This document shows, piece by piece, positions 24,184 through 36,192 of a DNA stretch of 64,000 bases (position 1 is the stretch's first letter; every line of letters starts with the position of its first letter). The DNA comes from Blastocladiella emersonii ATCC 22665 (lineage: Eukaryota > Blastocladiomycota > Blastocladiomycetes > Blastocladiales > Blastocladiaceae), in the NCBI GenBank assembly GCA_025594325.1, contig JANHCV010000005.1, positions 213,501 to 277,500 on the forward strand. Direction: 5' to 3'. The notes under the pieces were generated by a model. The model did not search any database and had not been told where the DNA came from. It saw only the letters and a list, made by a program, of their open reading frames with translations. The position numbers were made by a program, and so were the translations under genes.

Positions 24184-24569
24184 TTACTGCTCGGCCTCCG
24201 ACTCCTCGAGGAGCGCGCGCCAGTGGCCGCCGACAATCGGGATGTTCTGGAGCACGTCGCGGCGGATCATGGGGATCTTCTCGGCCATGTAGAGGAGGCC
24301 GACGCCGGCAACACCACCCCAGAGGGCGAGGGTGGGGGTCCTGGGCGTGGCGCAATGCGGGCCGAGGCGGGCGGGGCGCAGCAGGAGCAGCGAGGCGGTG
24401 GTTGATAGCATGGTGTTGATTACATGGTGGGAGTCGGTTCGAGTATACATGGCAGTGTCCGGTCAGCAGCGGTCCGGCACGAGGAGGTCGCGGGCAGCAC
24501 GCACCACTGCGCGAGGCGCTTGACGCCAAAGCCAGAGACGTGGAGACCGGGCTGGAGCTGGGGACGCAT
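24184..24569 (-). CDS. QCR10: Cytochrome bc1 complex subunit 10-like protein
   Basis: A small single-span subunit of respiratory complex III in the inner mitochondrial membrane. Two exons (24505-24569 and 24184-24340) give 73 residues. The join produces AQWTPTLALWGG, which leads into one hydrophobic span (about residues 24-45). It is followed by KIPMIRRDVLQNIPIVGGHW, which matches the RDVL..IP..G pattern of fungal Qcr10. The intron is about 164 bp. An unspliced alternative frame exists inside the intron and could give a different N-terminus (start near 24411), but the spliced form fits the family better. Confidence 0.72.
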
Positions 24570-24862
24570 GGTGATGGAGTGCAGGGAGTCGCTAGCGTTC
24601 GGGACGAGTGCGAGGTCGAAGTCGGCGAGTGGGCCGATAGTCGTTGACGATGGCGGCGGCGGCGGCCGAGCGCAGCGCCAGCCGATTTTGAGTGTTTGGC
24701 GGCGGTCACCTGCCCGGCGGGAGACAATCCGGATGCTTTTCGCGATACCGCCGCGCGCCGCGTATTACGCGGAATATCACGCGAAATGTATCCCACCCGC
24801 AGGGGAGACCGCGGTTCTATAACCTGGGGCATTCTCTCCTCTCTCGCACAAGCATACGCGAA

Positions 24863-26004
24863 ATGGCGAACATGAAGCAGAAGCAGAAGCAGTCCACGAC
24901 GGCCAACCCGGCCACGGCCACGGCCACGGCCACGGTTACGGCCGCTCCATCGCGCGAGTCGACGCGCGGGCAGGGCAAGGTGCTCAACCTGGTGATGCTC
25001 GCCGTGTTCCTGGCGTGCGCCATGCCCATGCTCCGGTCGGCCGCGGGCGTTGATCTGGTCCCGAACGGGCAGGGCGTGTTTGTGCTGCAGGCCACGGCGG
25101 CCAAGGGCAGCCTCGTCCGCCGCCAGGGTACGGGTGCTGCCGATGGAACGCGGGATCGAGTGCTGATATTGGTGTGCGCGTAGCGTCCTCGTCGACGGCC
25201 TCATCCTCGTCGTCGACGACGGCGACGAGCGCTAGTTCGAGCGCGAGTTCGAGCGGGACCACGACGGCGGCCACGGCCACGGGCACCGCGAACGGCAGTG
25301 CTTCCGCCTCGAGCGGCGGCGGCAGCAACACCAACAACCCGGCGCCGACGAACGTGAGCGTCAACGGGACCGTAACGGGCAGCACGAACGGCACGGCGGC
25401 CAACGGCACGGCGACCGCGGGCGGGAACAGCACGATCCCGTCGGGCAGCGGTGTGGTGGGCGACAACCAGGACGACCTGGTGATCGACCCGCTGACACCG
25501 GCGGGGACGGCGACGTTCCTGGTGCCGGTGACGTACGCGAGCGTGCAGGACATGACCATCTTCCCGATCGGCGAGGTGATGCGGGTGCAGTGGGCGTTCC
25601 AGAACCTGGCGCTGCCGCCCAAGCTGATCACGGTGCAGGTCAACAACCCGGCGCAGGCCAAGAAGCTGACGGGGTCGACGCTCAAGAAGCCCGAGGACCG
25701 GTGGCAGCCCGTCGCCGTCAACATCTCGGGCACGGCGACCAGCGTCAACTGGACCGTCAACGTGCCCGACGGGCAGGGGTACCAGCTGCGCCTGTTCGAC
25801 AGCGACGTCGGGCCCGCGCTCGTCGGCAAGCCCGGTCGCCTCGCCATGTCCACGTCGTCCAAGTTCAACGTGTACCTCGGCGGACGCGACTCGTCCTTCG
25901 CCTACACGCACGCCGCCGCGCCCAAGGGGATCGGGGCCGCGGCCGGCGCAGCGATCGCCGCGGCGCTCACGGCGGCCGGCATGGCGGCGGTCCACTTGCT
26001 CTGA
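24863..26004 (+). CDS. Ser/Thr-rich secreted or membrane protein of the fungal DUF7137 type
   Basis: Two exons (24863-25127, 25184-26004) give 361 residues. A Lys/Thr-rich cytosolic start precedes a hydrophobic segment (about residues 41-62) that acts as signal anchor or signal peptide. Then come ~75 residues of Ser/Thr/Ala/Asn repeats with many N-glycosylation sites, a beta-rich domain (about 180-320) with FPIGEVMRVQWAFQNL and an asparagine-rich centre, and a hydrophobic C-terminus that suits a GPI signal or membrane anchor. The domain order recalls the DUF7137 family, whose role is unknown. That family call is from memory of its pattern. Confidence 0.7.
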
Positions 26005-26583
26005 AGACTGCATGGTGTGTGTGAGCCCTGATGGCGATGATGATTCCCTGGCATAAACCGTCTCCGTGTGTGCTGGCTGGAAGGAGGGGGAGAGAGGGCG
26101 AGCGGGGTCGCGGCGCGGCAGATCTCCTCCGCCACGGTCGCGGCGCACGTGAGGGCGCGAACGTGGCGCCATGCGTGTGGTCCATGGTGCATGGCGGTGG
26201 CGGCGGCGGCGGCGAGAAGAAGAAGAGCGGCGAGCGCGAGACATGGGCGTCTCGCGAAGGCGACCAACCGTGACCGTGGCGACCGACGCCCTCCGCGGCC
26301 GTCTTCTTCTCCTCCTCCCCTCTCCTCCCGCGCCGTGAACGGTCGTCCGTGCCCCGCACCCACTGCTACGCATCGAGTCCCACGCAAGCCTGCCCGCGCA
26401 ACTACTTGCTGGCGTGGCATTTGTCGCCGCCCGTTCTTCTTGCACCTTCTGTCCCGGCGCGTCCGTCCCCCGACTCGGAGACCGCCGCCAACGCCAACGC
26501 CAGCGCCGACGCCAAGCGTTTCATCGTCACACGCAAGCACGCAACCTAGTCCAGCGCCACCGACCCCCCACCCAGCACCCGCC
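26005..26583. other. Intergenic, leader of the next gene
   Basis: This runs from the stop of the surface protein to the ATG at 26584. The last 250 bases are C/T-rich with CGCCAACGCCAACGCC-like repeats, suiting a promoter and 5' leader. No gene is seen. Confidence 0.5.
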
Positions 26584-27711
26584 ATGGCTCTCTTCCCGAC
26601 CACGCCGCACGACATCAGCGTGTACGCCGTGACGCAGCACCTCGCCGTGTGCCCCGCGCCCGTCTCGATCGTGAGCGACGACTGGCACTGGCGCATGGGC
26701 CTGTCGTCCGCTGCCGCATTCGCGCCCGCCGTGTCCTCGTCCTCCAGCATGTTCCCGCCGCCGCCGTCCCCGCCGCCACCCGCGCGCGACCCGCTCGCTG
26801 CCGCTGCCGCTTCGCCCATCTGCCTCGGCGGCGGGCGGCACGCCGGCGCGCGGCTCGCCGAGTCGCTCGCGGCACGGAAACAACAGCAGACTGCCCCCGC
26901 GCCCGCACTTCCGCGGTACCGGTACCTGACGCCGCCGGCGATCGCGTGGCTCGACCCGTCGTCGCTGATCCCGCACGAGCCGACGTCGCCCGCGCACCTA
27001 GCGCGGCTCGTCGAGTACCTTCGCTCGCTCGACGCCGCGGCGCTGCTGCCGACCATCATCGTCACGCGCACCGCGCCGCACGTCATCCTCGACGGGCACC
27101 ACCGGTGGCAGGCGAGTCTCGCGCTCGGGATCCCGCGCGTGCCGTGCTGGGTCGTCGACGACACCGAGGCCGATGCGCCCGGAAACCCGCCGGCCCTGCT
27201 CCCCGTGCCCGCGTCGCAGTTCCTCAACGCCTCGCGCATCCACACGCTGTCGAACGGCGCCGGCGTCGCGGGCGCGTACACGGACGCGTACGAGTACTAC
27301 CGCGTGCGCGTCTACGACACGCGCAACTTCAGCGTGCTCCGGATCCGCGACATTGCGGCGCGCGCCCGCGCCGCGTGGGCCGCACACCGCGCGGATCCGG
27401 TCGCCGCGGTCGGGTTCGGCGTCAAGGGCACCAAGCACGTCGCGATCCGCGTGCCGGGGGCTGCTGGCGCGCCTGCGGTCCCTGCTGATGCGCTCGAGGG
27501 CGAGGAGGAGGCCGAGGAGGAGGTGCGCCTCGAAAAGGTCGCGCCGCTCGTCGAGTGGGGCCTGTGGCGGCGCGCCGGCGAGTCGTACACGGTCCCGGCG
27601 CCCGGCGGCGAGTCCGCCGACGTCGCCCGCGCACGGCCCAGCTTGCCGCTCGGCGAGGCCGGCGTGTCGCTCGTCGGATCGCGCGCTGCTGCCGCTGCTG
27701 CTGCGTCCTAG
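26584..27711 (+). CDS. ParB/sulfiredoxin-fold protein, possibly related to SerK/SbnI kinases
   Basis: One exon codes for 375 residues, with no membrane span. The core (about residues 115-250) has LDPSSLIPHEPTSPAHLARL, TIIVTRTAPHVILDGHHRWQ with DGHHRW at 170-175, and a following helix ALGIPRVPCWVV. In the ParB/Srx superfamily the DGHHR loop binds nucleotide phosphates. In archaeal SerK and bacterial SbnI it belongs to a free-serine kinase. That substrate is only a possibility here. The N-terminal ~100 residues are poorly conserved Ala/Pro text, and the C-terminus has an acidic GEEEAEEEV stretch. It may be a nucleotide-dependent enzyme rather than a DNA-binding protein. Confidence 0.72.
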   Translation: MALFPTTPHDISVYAVTQHLAVCPAPVSIVSDDWHWRMGLSSAAAFAPAVSSSSSMFPPPPSPPPPARDPLAAAAASPICLGGGRHAGARLAESLAARKQQQTAPAPALPRYRYLTPPAIAWLDPSSLIPHEPTSPAHLARLVEYLRSLDAAALLPTIIVTRTAPHVILDGHHRWQASLALGIPRVPCWVVDDTEADAPGNPPALLPVPASQFLNASRIHTLSNGAGVAGAYTDAYEYYRVRVYDTRNFSVLRIRDIAARARAAWAAHRADPVAAVGFGVKGTKHVAIRVPGAAGAPAVPADALEGEEEAEEEVRLEKVAPLVEWGLWRRAGESYTVPAPGGESADVARARPSLPLGEAGVSLVGSRAAAAAAAS

Positions 27712-27910
27712 TTTCTCAGATGTCGCTACTACTACTACCTTACCCACACATAGATTCATTCATTCACTGCTAGCGCGCCGTGTATGAGAGAAGGAGATGC
27801 AGTCACACTGGGAGGGATGGGATCGGGATGGTACAGAAAGGGATGAGGAACACGCGGAGGAGGGAGAGGTACAACGACAAAAACACACACAAGTCAACGA
27901 CACTCTTCGG

Positions 27911-30900
27911 TCAGGCCATCACGGCCTCCTGCTCCACGACCGCGGCCGACGCCAAGGCCGAGGCGCCGAGGAGCGGCGACGTGGCACGCGTCGCGTCCTC
28001 GTCGTCCTCATCCTCGTCCACCTCCATCGGCGGCGGCGGCGGCATTGCGAGCTCCTGCGGCTGCTGAGGCGGCGGCGAAGGCGAAGGAGCAGGCGCCGAC
28101 GCCACGGGCACGCGGTACCCGCCCGGCTGCTGCACGTACACGACGCGCCCCGGCGCGGCAGCCTGGGGCGCCAGCGCAGCGAGCGCGGCCGCGGCAGAGT
28201 CGACGGACGGGGCGGCGGCGGCCGGTGGTGGTGCGCTGGTCGTGGTAGCGGGGGGCGCGGAACCAGCGCGCGACACGGGGACGGGGAGACCCGTCGCGTC
28301 GTACGCCTGGTGCGAGAAGGCGGGCGCGGGCGCGGGCGCCTCCTGCGGCAGCTGCCGCTGCTCATGGTGGTGCTGCTGCTGGTACTGCGGCTGCTGGTAC
28401 TGATGCTGTGATGGGTGGTGATGATGCTGCGGCGGGAGCTGGTGCTGCTGCGACTGATGCGGGTGGTGCTCCATGGGCTGGGACGCAGCAGGCGGGCGCG
28501 CGGCCTTGCGCGCGTTCGCGGCCGCGAGCGACGCGGCGGCGGAGGGCGAGAGGTACAGCGGCGGCATGCCCGCGCTTGTCGCGGGCAGGATGACGGCGCC
28601 GGGCGCGGTAGACGAGTTGATGTGGTTGTGCTGCGGCTGCGGCTGATGCTGATGCGGCTGCTGCGGCGGCGGGGGCTGCGGGATATGCGCGGGCGCGCCG
28701 GGCGCGTTGACGACGGTGGCCGCACCGGCCGCGACATCGAGAGCAGCCGCGGCAGCCGCGGCCATGCTGCACGTGAACTCGTGGCGCGAGAGCGCGTCCT
28801 GGCGCGAGAAGGCCGACTCGCAGCGGGCGCAGATGAAGGGTCGGTCGTTGGTGTGGATGCGCTCGTGGCGCAGGCAGTCCTGCTTGCGGGCAAACGCCTT
28901 GGTGCAGTGGCGGCACACAAACGGCTTCTCGGACGTGTGCGTCTTGAGGTGCGACTTGAGGTTGTAGGCGCGCGAAAACTGCTTGCCGCAGGTCGGGCAC
29001 GGGTACTCGCGCCCGCCGTTCTCGGTCGCCACCGGGTGGATCACCTTGCCGTCGACCGTGATCGAGTTGCCCGCGCCCGTGTTCACCACGGTCGTCGTCG
29101 CCGCCGCCATGGCCTGCACAAACGACGCCGTCGCAGCTGCCACGGCCGGACTGTCCGTCGGCTCTTGCTTGAGGTTAACCGCGGCAGACGCAGCGGCAGC
29201 GGCAGCCGTGGCATTGGCAACCGCAGCGGTGGCGGGCGACGCCTGGGCGGTGGACGTCGCATCGCCGCTCGACACGGCAGGCGATGCGCCCGCCTCGCTC
29301 GACGCCGGCGTGGCGATCGCAGCCCCAGCGCCAGTCCCGGCGCCCGACCCGCTGCTGGCGTCGTCCACCTCGACGTGCCCGCCAGTCACGGCGGCGTGCA
29401 TCGGGATCGGGCCGGGGACGCCCGGGATGTAGACGAGCCCGCGCTTGACGGCCTCGCGCTGCTTCTGCGACATGTAGACGCGCTTGCGGGCGAGCGACGG
29501 GATCGCGATCGTGGCCGGGGTGCCGGGCGACGACCCGCCGGCCGAAGAAGGCGCAGTCCTGCGCCGGCGCGCTGGCGCGCGTTGCTGGTGCTGCTGCTGC
29601 TGCGTCGCGGCGGCGGCCGGCTGCGCGTTGGCGAGCGACGACAGGACCGACGCGGCGGCCTCGGCGGACGCACCACTGGACTCGTTGTTGGCCGGCGGCG
29701 GCGGCGGGGGAGGCGACGGATCGCCGTTACCGCCCGCGGGGTGGCGCCCGCGCAGGTGCGGCGGGTACGAGTAGGCGTGCGGCGGCGGGGGCAGGTCGTC
29801 CGGGTACGCGTAGTAGTCGGCGGGGTGCGGGTGCGAGTAGCGCGCGTGCGGGTGCGGGTGCGGCGGCATCGGGTAGCCCGGGTGAGGGTGGTAGTGGTGC
29901 GGCGGCATGGGCGGGGGCGGCGGGGGCGGGCCGTGGTGGCGGTAGTAGTCGGGGTGGTCGGGCGGCGGCGGCGGGTAGTCGAGGAACTCGGGGTACTCGG
30001 CGGGCGGCGCGGGCGGGCTGCCGGACCCCGACCGCGGCGCGCCCGCACCGTTCGCACCGTTCGCACCAGCACCATTACCGGGCGGCGGCGGGGGCGGCAG
30101 GTAGTCGGGGTGGTAGTGCGGCGGCGGCGGGGGCAGGCGGGCGTGCGGGTGCGGCGGGCGGTCGCGGTAGTAGATGTGGTACGGGTAGGGGTGGCGCAGG
30201 TGCGGCGGCGGGAGGCCGTGCAGGTGCGCGTAGTACTCTTCGTGGTACCGGGCGTGGTACGCGGCGGTCGACGCGGCCGAGGCGGCGGCGGCACCGCGCG
30301 GCGGCGGGGGAGGCGGCGGGTATGGGTACGGCCAGTGCTCGAGCTCGGCGTCAGCCTCGGCCTCGTCGCCCGACGCACCACCCTTGGCGGCAGCGGCGGC
30401 GGGGTCCTTCGCGGAATCCGCGTCACCGTCGGCAGCCTCGGGCGAGGCGCGCAGACTCACGTTCTTGGGGGCGGGCCCGATGGGCGAGTTGAGGGCGACG
30501 GCGGGCGAGTTCTCGGCGGACGGCACGATCGAGAACTCATGCACGAGCTCCTCGGGCGGCGGCGCGTCCTCGTCGCCGTCGTCCTTGGGCGAGGCGGGCG
30601 CGGACGGGCGGCGGGGCGCCTTGGTCGAGTTGAGGCGCTGGCGCTTGGGCGCGGGCGGCTGGACGCCGGCGGGCGGCGACGGGAGCGAGGCGGCGATCTC
30701 GCCGCTACCGGGTGCGGGCTCAGCGCCGTCGTCGGCGGGCCGGCGCGTAGGCGGCGCAAGCCGGACGGATCCCGAAGCGGCGCGCGCCGTAGCCGCCGAC
30801 CCCGTACGGGAACGCGGGCGAGAAGATGACGTGGGCGGGCTCGAGACGCGGCTCTGCGGGCCCGAGGGCGGCGGCGAGGGCGGCGAGTACCAGGCGGGCG

Positions 30901-31877
30901 GCGGGTGGGCCATGACCATCATGGGGTGCATGCGGCGCGCGCGGTACGCGGCGAGCATGTCGGGCGACCCGTACCCCGTGGCGGCGGCGGCCGCGGCGGC
31001 AGCAGCAGCCGCAGCAGCAGCAGCAGCAGCGGCGCGGCGCGCACGGTGGGCGGCATTGATGATGAGCGGCGAGGGGACGACGGGCGACTCGGGGACCCAG
31101 CCGTCGGCGGGCGCGTCCACCTCCCACGGCGGCACGTAGTCGGCGGGGTGGCCCGGTGGTGGCGGTGGCGGGACCGGGTAGGCGCCGGGCGCGACGGCGG
31201 CAGGCGGGCCCATGTGTGCGGCAGCGGCGGCAGGTCGTGGTGGAGGCGGGACGAGCGGTAGTGGAGCAGCGAGGGCGGCCGGCGGCGACGCGATGGTTGT
31301 CGTGGGCGGGCTCGGCGACGGCATGTGGGACTGGGACTGTGCGGGCTCTGCCTTGACCTTGACGGGGGCGGGCGAGGCCGAGGCCGACTCGCGCTGGTCG
31401 GACGATGCTACAGGACGCGGATGGCTCAAGAGTCAGGACACTGCTGCGCCACCACGGACAGACGCGCGCGGGAGACACGCGTTTCGGGGATGGGTCTGGA
31501 GCCGGCGGCGACGCGACGCGCGTGAAAATGCGCTCGGAGCGACACGCGAGGCAGGAGCCAGCGCCAAGGGTGGGAAGCGGGCGGGATGGGACGGCGGAGT
31601 GGAGTGAGGCGCAGCACCCGGACCCGAGGCGAGGCACGCGTGCGCAGCAGCGCAGAGCCACCCACGGGCCGAGCCACCCAACCCGCAAAGCATCCCGGCC
31701 CACACCCGAAACCCGAAACGGCCACATCAACACGGGGCTCTTGCCGACGGCGACGCTGCAACCCCCGCACACGCTGACAAGGCGAGATGGCGTACCGTTG
31801 GCGACCATGGCGAGCACGAGCAGCGGATCCTGGGCGTCGTCCTGCGGCGGCGAGCCGGGTTGCGGCGACGGCGACAT
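27911..31877 (-). CDS. C2H2 zinc-finger transcription factor, Crz1-like fingers
   Basis: Two exons (31796-31877 and 27911-31407) with a 388-bp intron give 1192 residues. The start at 31877 (MSPSPQPGSPP) joins in frame to ASSDQRES. A start at 31429 inside the intron would give 1172 residues. Most of the protein is Pro/His/Tyr/Ala low complexity, including an Ala run near residue 150 and Gln/His stretches at the C-terminus. Three zinc fingers lie at about 829-905: YPCPTCGKQFSRAYNLKSH, FVCRHCTKAFARKQDCLRH, and a third that ends in Cys instead of the last His. The first two resemble those of the calcineurin target Crz1. No clear calcineurin docking motif was found, so the pathway is open. Confidence 0.82.
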
Positions 31878-33309
31878 GGTTGCTGGGGGTGGGCGGCGAG
31901 ACGGACTCGATGGCTGGACCGGGCACTGCGGCGCCGTGGACGGGTGGGCGAATGCAGCGAGTGCGTGAGTGTGGGGTGCCGGCGTGGCGGAGAGAGGGCA
32001 GAGGGGAGGAGAGCGGTGGGAAGGCGGGCGAAGGGTGCCCGCGGCGATGAGGCGCAGGCGCCCGCGGCCCACCTGCATCATCACCGCCCTGCCTGCACCA
32101 GCACCCGCGTCTGTCTGTGTCGGTGTCTGCGTCTGCACGGCACTACGACACTGCTGAGAACACATCTCGTACCGCCGAGTGGCTTGAAGCACCTTGACCC
32201 TCGTCTTCGCGGCGACTGCGACGGGAGGGGCTCGCAAGAACGGTGTGGCTCAGCGGAGGGTGGGAGGGGTGGGAGATCGAGTCGACGCGACGGGCGGACG
32301 AGGTCGGCGCGGGGGGAGAGGCTCAGCTCGCGCAGCAGCCGCGCACGGGGACGGAGACGCGTGTTCGCCGTGGGGGGTGGCGAGGGCGGCGCGAGGGAGA
32401 CGCGCGAGAGGGAGACGGGCGGACGGACGGACGAACAGACGCACACTAGAAGCAACGCGCGATCGAGTCGGGCAACGCTCGGCGAGGGAGAGAGCGAGCG
32501 AGCGGGACGGCCGAAAATGTCGAAGGGAAGGGGGCGGCGGCGGGCAGCGGCAGCAGCGTGCGCGCGAGCAACCGCGCCCTTCGCCCCTGCCTTCGACTGC
32601 ACCACCCAACCCAACCCAACCCAGTTCGCTGCATCGCCGTGCTTGATTTGGCCTTGATCATAGCCGCGTCGCGCACCTCGCCTGTCGTTCGCACCGCGGC
32701 GCTTCCGCTGCCGCCCCGCTGGCGCGCGTGGACGTCCAACTTCGCCACCGTCGCGCCACCCCATCGCAATCGACTCCCACTTGCCCACCGCCGCCCCTGG
32801 AACTCTGTTGGTCTCCGCTGCGGTGGACCTCAGGTCGCGTCGCGTCGTCCTCGTCTGCATGATCGAAGCTTTGCTGCCATCATCGCCGAGGCCGGCGAGC
32901 GACGCGTGGCCCACGACGCACGGGCGGCCAGCCGAGCCACTCGAGAGGTGCCACACTCGCCCTCGCGCGTTCCCGCGCGTTCCCACGGCCGCCGCCGCCG
33001 CAACCACGACCGTGCACGCGAACTGAGCGCCCCCACCACCGCGCCACGTTGCCGTGCCCGCGTGCATGGTCGCTCCCACCATCTCGGGGCTCGGCGGCGG
33101 CCGGCAGAAGGCGGCGCGCCGAGCGTGGGAACCGCGCCTCACCTGACGCGCGAGATGAGCCACTCGCGTGAGCGAATGCGCGTGTTCGCGGCCGGTGCGC
33201 CACCCGCGTGACCCACGCGCTGAGCTTGCGACGCGCTACGCCGCCCGTCCTCTCCGCTCGTTAAAGTCAAGTTGGAAAACGCGCAATCGTGTGTATTCAT
33301 CCCGAAACC
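31878..33309. other. 1.4-kb intergenic region, promoter side of the zinc-finger gene
   Basis: No supported gene. It holds GGACGGACGGACG and GAGCGAGCGAGCG micro-repeats around 32415-32505, a CCCAA repeat at 32607-32622, and a less GC-rich patch at 33240-33310 next to the MYG1 stop. The long space fits a regulated transcription-factor promoter. Confidence 0.5.
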
Positions 33310-34458
33310 TTACATGGCGCACGCCATCTCGGCCAGCTTGAGCGCGCCCTCGCGCGTCTTGTGGCCGCCAATGAACCCGGACGCGTGGATGAACACGCCG
33401 CCGGGGACGCCCGTGACCGCGTCGAGCGCCGCGTCGCGCAGCCCGCGCCACGCCGCCGGCAGCGGCTTGCGGTTCTCAAACGACCCGGGCGCCAGCGGCA
33501 CCGCCTGGATCCGCCACCCGGCCGACGCGTCCGGGAACACCGTGTACAGGGGCAGGCCCGCCGGGATCGCGGCGCCCTCGGCCAGCGGCGCCGACACGCA
33601 CGCCGTGTCCACCTTCTCCTCGGCCTCGAGCGACTCGAGGTGGTCCTTCCACGGCACGTACGTCTCGAACACGACCACGTGCCCGTGCGCCGCGTGGCCC
33701 GCGGGCCAGGCGCCGCCGTTCGCCGCGAACCGGCCGACCAGCACCGCACGCACCGTCTCGCGCGCGGGCAGCCACGCCTTGCCCAGGTACAGCGCCGTGC
33801 GCTCAAAGTGCGACCCGACCGTCGCCATGGCCACCTTGAACTGCGCGTCCACCTCGAGGTCCGTCTCGTTCCAGAACGGGTTGAGCTTGGCGACAATCGA
33901 CGACAGCGTCGTCGCGTCCTTGTACGCCTCGGGCGTGCCGCGCGGGAACCGGGACACGCCGTTGTCGATGCCGTCGAACGCCTCGATCAGCTCTTCGTAC
34001 AGCTTCCAGTACACGGTCCCGACGCCCGCGTCCGTCTCGGCCAGGTTGAGCAGCTCGCCGAGGATCCGCTTGCCGAAGTGCTTGTACACGAGGCCCGCCG
34101 ACGAGAGCCGCGTCTTGTGCGCGGGCGAGAAGGTGTCGACAAACTCGCGCTGGTGGTGGTCGTACTTGTGCGCGGACGGGTCGTACACGGCACCCACGTC
34201 CACCAGCACGTCCGCCGTCGCCCACACGGCCGGGTCGCGGCTCCGCACAATCTCGGCGCCCTTGTACTCGGGCAGCAGCATCAGCATGTGGCACGCCAGC
34301 GCCTCGTCCGCGTGGAACGACCCGCTGTGCGTCACAATCGTCGCCTACACGCGGTGCATCATCCCTCGTCAGCATCCATCCGTGTTCATCATCGCGAGCC
34401 GTGGCGGGCATACATGGGTGCGCGTGCGCTTGTGCGAGGGAGACGTCGGGGTGGCCAT
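33310..34458 (-). CDS. MYG1: Myg1 family exonuclease-like protein (UPF0160)
   Basis: Myg1 proteins are DHH-fold hydrolases. The human enzyme is an RNA 3'-5' exonuclease in nucleolus and mitochondria. Two exons (34414-34458 and 33310-34344) give 359 residues, the normal size. Motifs in order are THSGSFHADEALAC (metal-binding His/Asp near residue 20-28), IVRSRDP, DVLVDVG, YDHHQREF (DHH-like), SSAGLVYKHFG, FDGIDNGVSRF, and a C-terminal VFIHASGFIGGHKTREGALK block. The 15-residue first exon is Ser/Thr/Lys-rich and could be a short targeting leader. Confidence 0.94.
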
Positions 34459-34840
34459 GGTGGTGAGGGGAACGCTGCGCAGAGAGCTTCGGTGCGGCGG
34501 GAGCGAGCAGAGTCGAGAAGGGGCCGATGCAAAGCGGCGGCGGCACGAGCTCGCCACGAGACGGACAGCCAGTTGACAACGCCACACCATCTCAGGTGAC
34601 GGGTAACCAGCGCGCTCATGGGAGAGAGCTGACCTGGCCGAGCCGGGCACGTTATTTCGTCTCCCTCCGCCGGCGCGGCGCGCGGGCCGGCGCCTTGCAT
34701 CAGCTGATGGACTCAACAACGTCGCTCCTGCGCCACCGCTGCCGATACCCCATGGATCAGACGCCCTAAAGCCGGCCCAGACCGCCTGCAACTGCACGAC
34801 CATACACTTGCTTGCCTCATAGAAGCAACCCCGCAACGCC
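34459..34840. other. Divergent promoter region, MYG1 and ceramidase
   Basis: These 382 bases lie between two divergent starts. No gene is seen. Confidence 0.5.
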
Positions 34841-36161
34841 ATGCAGCCGCAGCACGACCCCGCCCTCGCCCAGGCGGCCGGCCTGCACCCGTGGGTCATT
34901 GGTACCCGCTATCCACATCGCCCTGTGCTCACGGACCCGAGCTGACGCGCGCGGACCCACGCTCGCTAGACTCGATCGCCAACTGGTGCGAGTCCGATTT
35001 TGACGTGGTGTGGTTCATTGCCGAGTTCATCAACACGCTCAGCAACATCCCCATGATCCTGCTCGGGCTCTACGGCATGTACAACGCGCGCAAGTACGGC
35101 TACGAGGCCCGCTTCCTCCTCGGCTACGCCGCCCTTGCCTTCGTCGGGTTCGGGTCCGCCGCCTTCCACGGCTTCCTCACGTACCGCGCACAGTTGCTCG
35201 ACGAGACCCCCATGGTCGTCGGCACCTCGCTCTACATCTACGCTGCGTACGTGAAACCGTGGTTGTGCGACCCGCCGCGCGTGCTGACGCGGATCCCGCG
35301 AGCGCGTGTAGCTTCCAGCCGTGGCGCGCCCGCCCGCCCATGTGGCTCAACGCCATCATCTTCGGCGTCCCCGCGCTCGGCATCGCCGTGTACATTGTCA
35401 ACCGCGACGTCGACTTCTTCCAGACGCTGTACGGCAGCATGGCCGCGACCGTGACCGCGCAGATTGCATTCAACTCGCGCAACTACTTTGACCGTGCGCG
35501 CCGCGTCATCCGCGCCCCGGCACCCGCGGGCACCACCCCTGGCTCGCCGCACTCGACCATCACCGTGATCCCCGCGACGCTCGGCACCTGGCTCGTGACC
35601 CGCGGCATCGCGAGCTACCTGACGGGCTTCGCTTTCTGGATCGCCGACAACCTGCTGTGCTACTCGCACCTGATCCCGCTCAAGACCGCGCTCGGGTACC
35701 CGCTGCGCTTCGTCCTCGAGGGGCACGGGTACTGGCACCTGTTGTCCGGATACGGCACCTACCTCGTCATCACGTCCATGGTCGCTACCCGCGCCAACGC
35801 GCTCGCCCGCTCCCCGCTCGCTGCGCGTGCCCGCCGCATCGTCAAGGGCGGCGCAAAGGACGCGGCCGTCCGGTTCGACTACGCGATCATCCCCGTCGTC
35901 GTGCTCGGCGAGGAGGCCCGCGAGATCACGCTCGAGCAGGAGGTCGAGGCGTACGGCCGCGGCAAGGCGGAGATGCGCGACCACGCGGAGGGCACCGCCC
36001 GCCCGAAGCCCATCACGCGCCGCATGAGCAGCATCTCGCTTGCCGACTCGCAGGCCATGCTCCACAAGTCGCTCGCGGCGTCGTCGGTCGCAACGAGCGC
36101 GCTCGAGGAGACATCCGAGGTCACGCAGCGCGCGTCCCGGCGCACTCGCGACTCGTCGTAG
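34841..36161 (+). CDS. Alkaline ceramidase (Ypc1/Ydc1 family)
   Basis: An ER integral membrane amidase that splits ceramides or phytoceramides into sphingoid base and fatty acid. Three exons (34841-34901, 34970-35246, 35312-36161) give 395 residues. The family layout is clear: NWCESDF with the acidic residues of the calcium site near residue 25, a first helix IAEFINTLSNIPMILLG, GSAAFHGFLT carrying the first zinc His, the LLDETPM Asp, and HGYWHLLSGYGTYL with the two C-terminal zinc His residues. About seven membrane helices are expected. A ~110-residue Ser/Arg-rich cytosolic tail follows. Its stop at 36161 lies 31 bp from the left end of the giant palindrome. Confidence 0.93.
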
Positions 36162-36192
36162 TACAGATATAGGGCTACGCTAATATATTAGT

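Noticed and set aside
28415-30829. 804-codon plus-strand frame opposite the zinc-finger gene
   Set aside because: Antisense shadow; zinc fingers are on the minus strand.
32600-32630. CCCAA repeats as a telomere-like tract
   Set aside because: Only about three units, inside a C-rich promoter; far too short for a telomere or an internal telomeric island.
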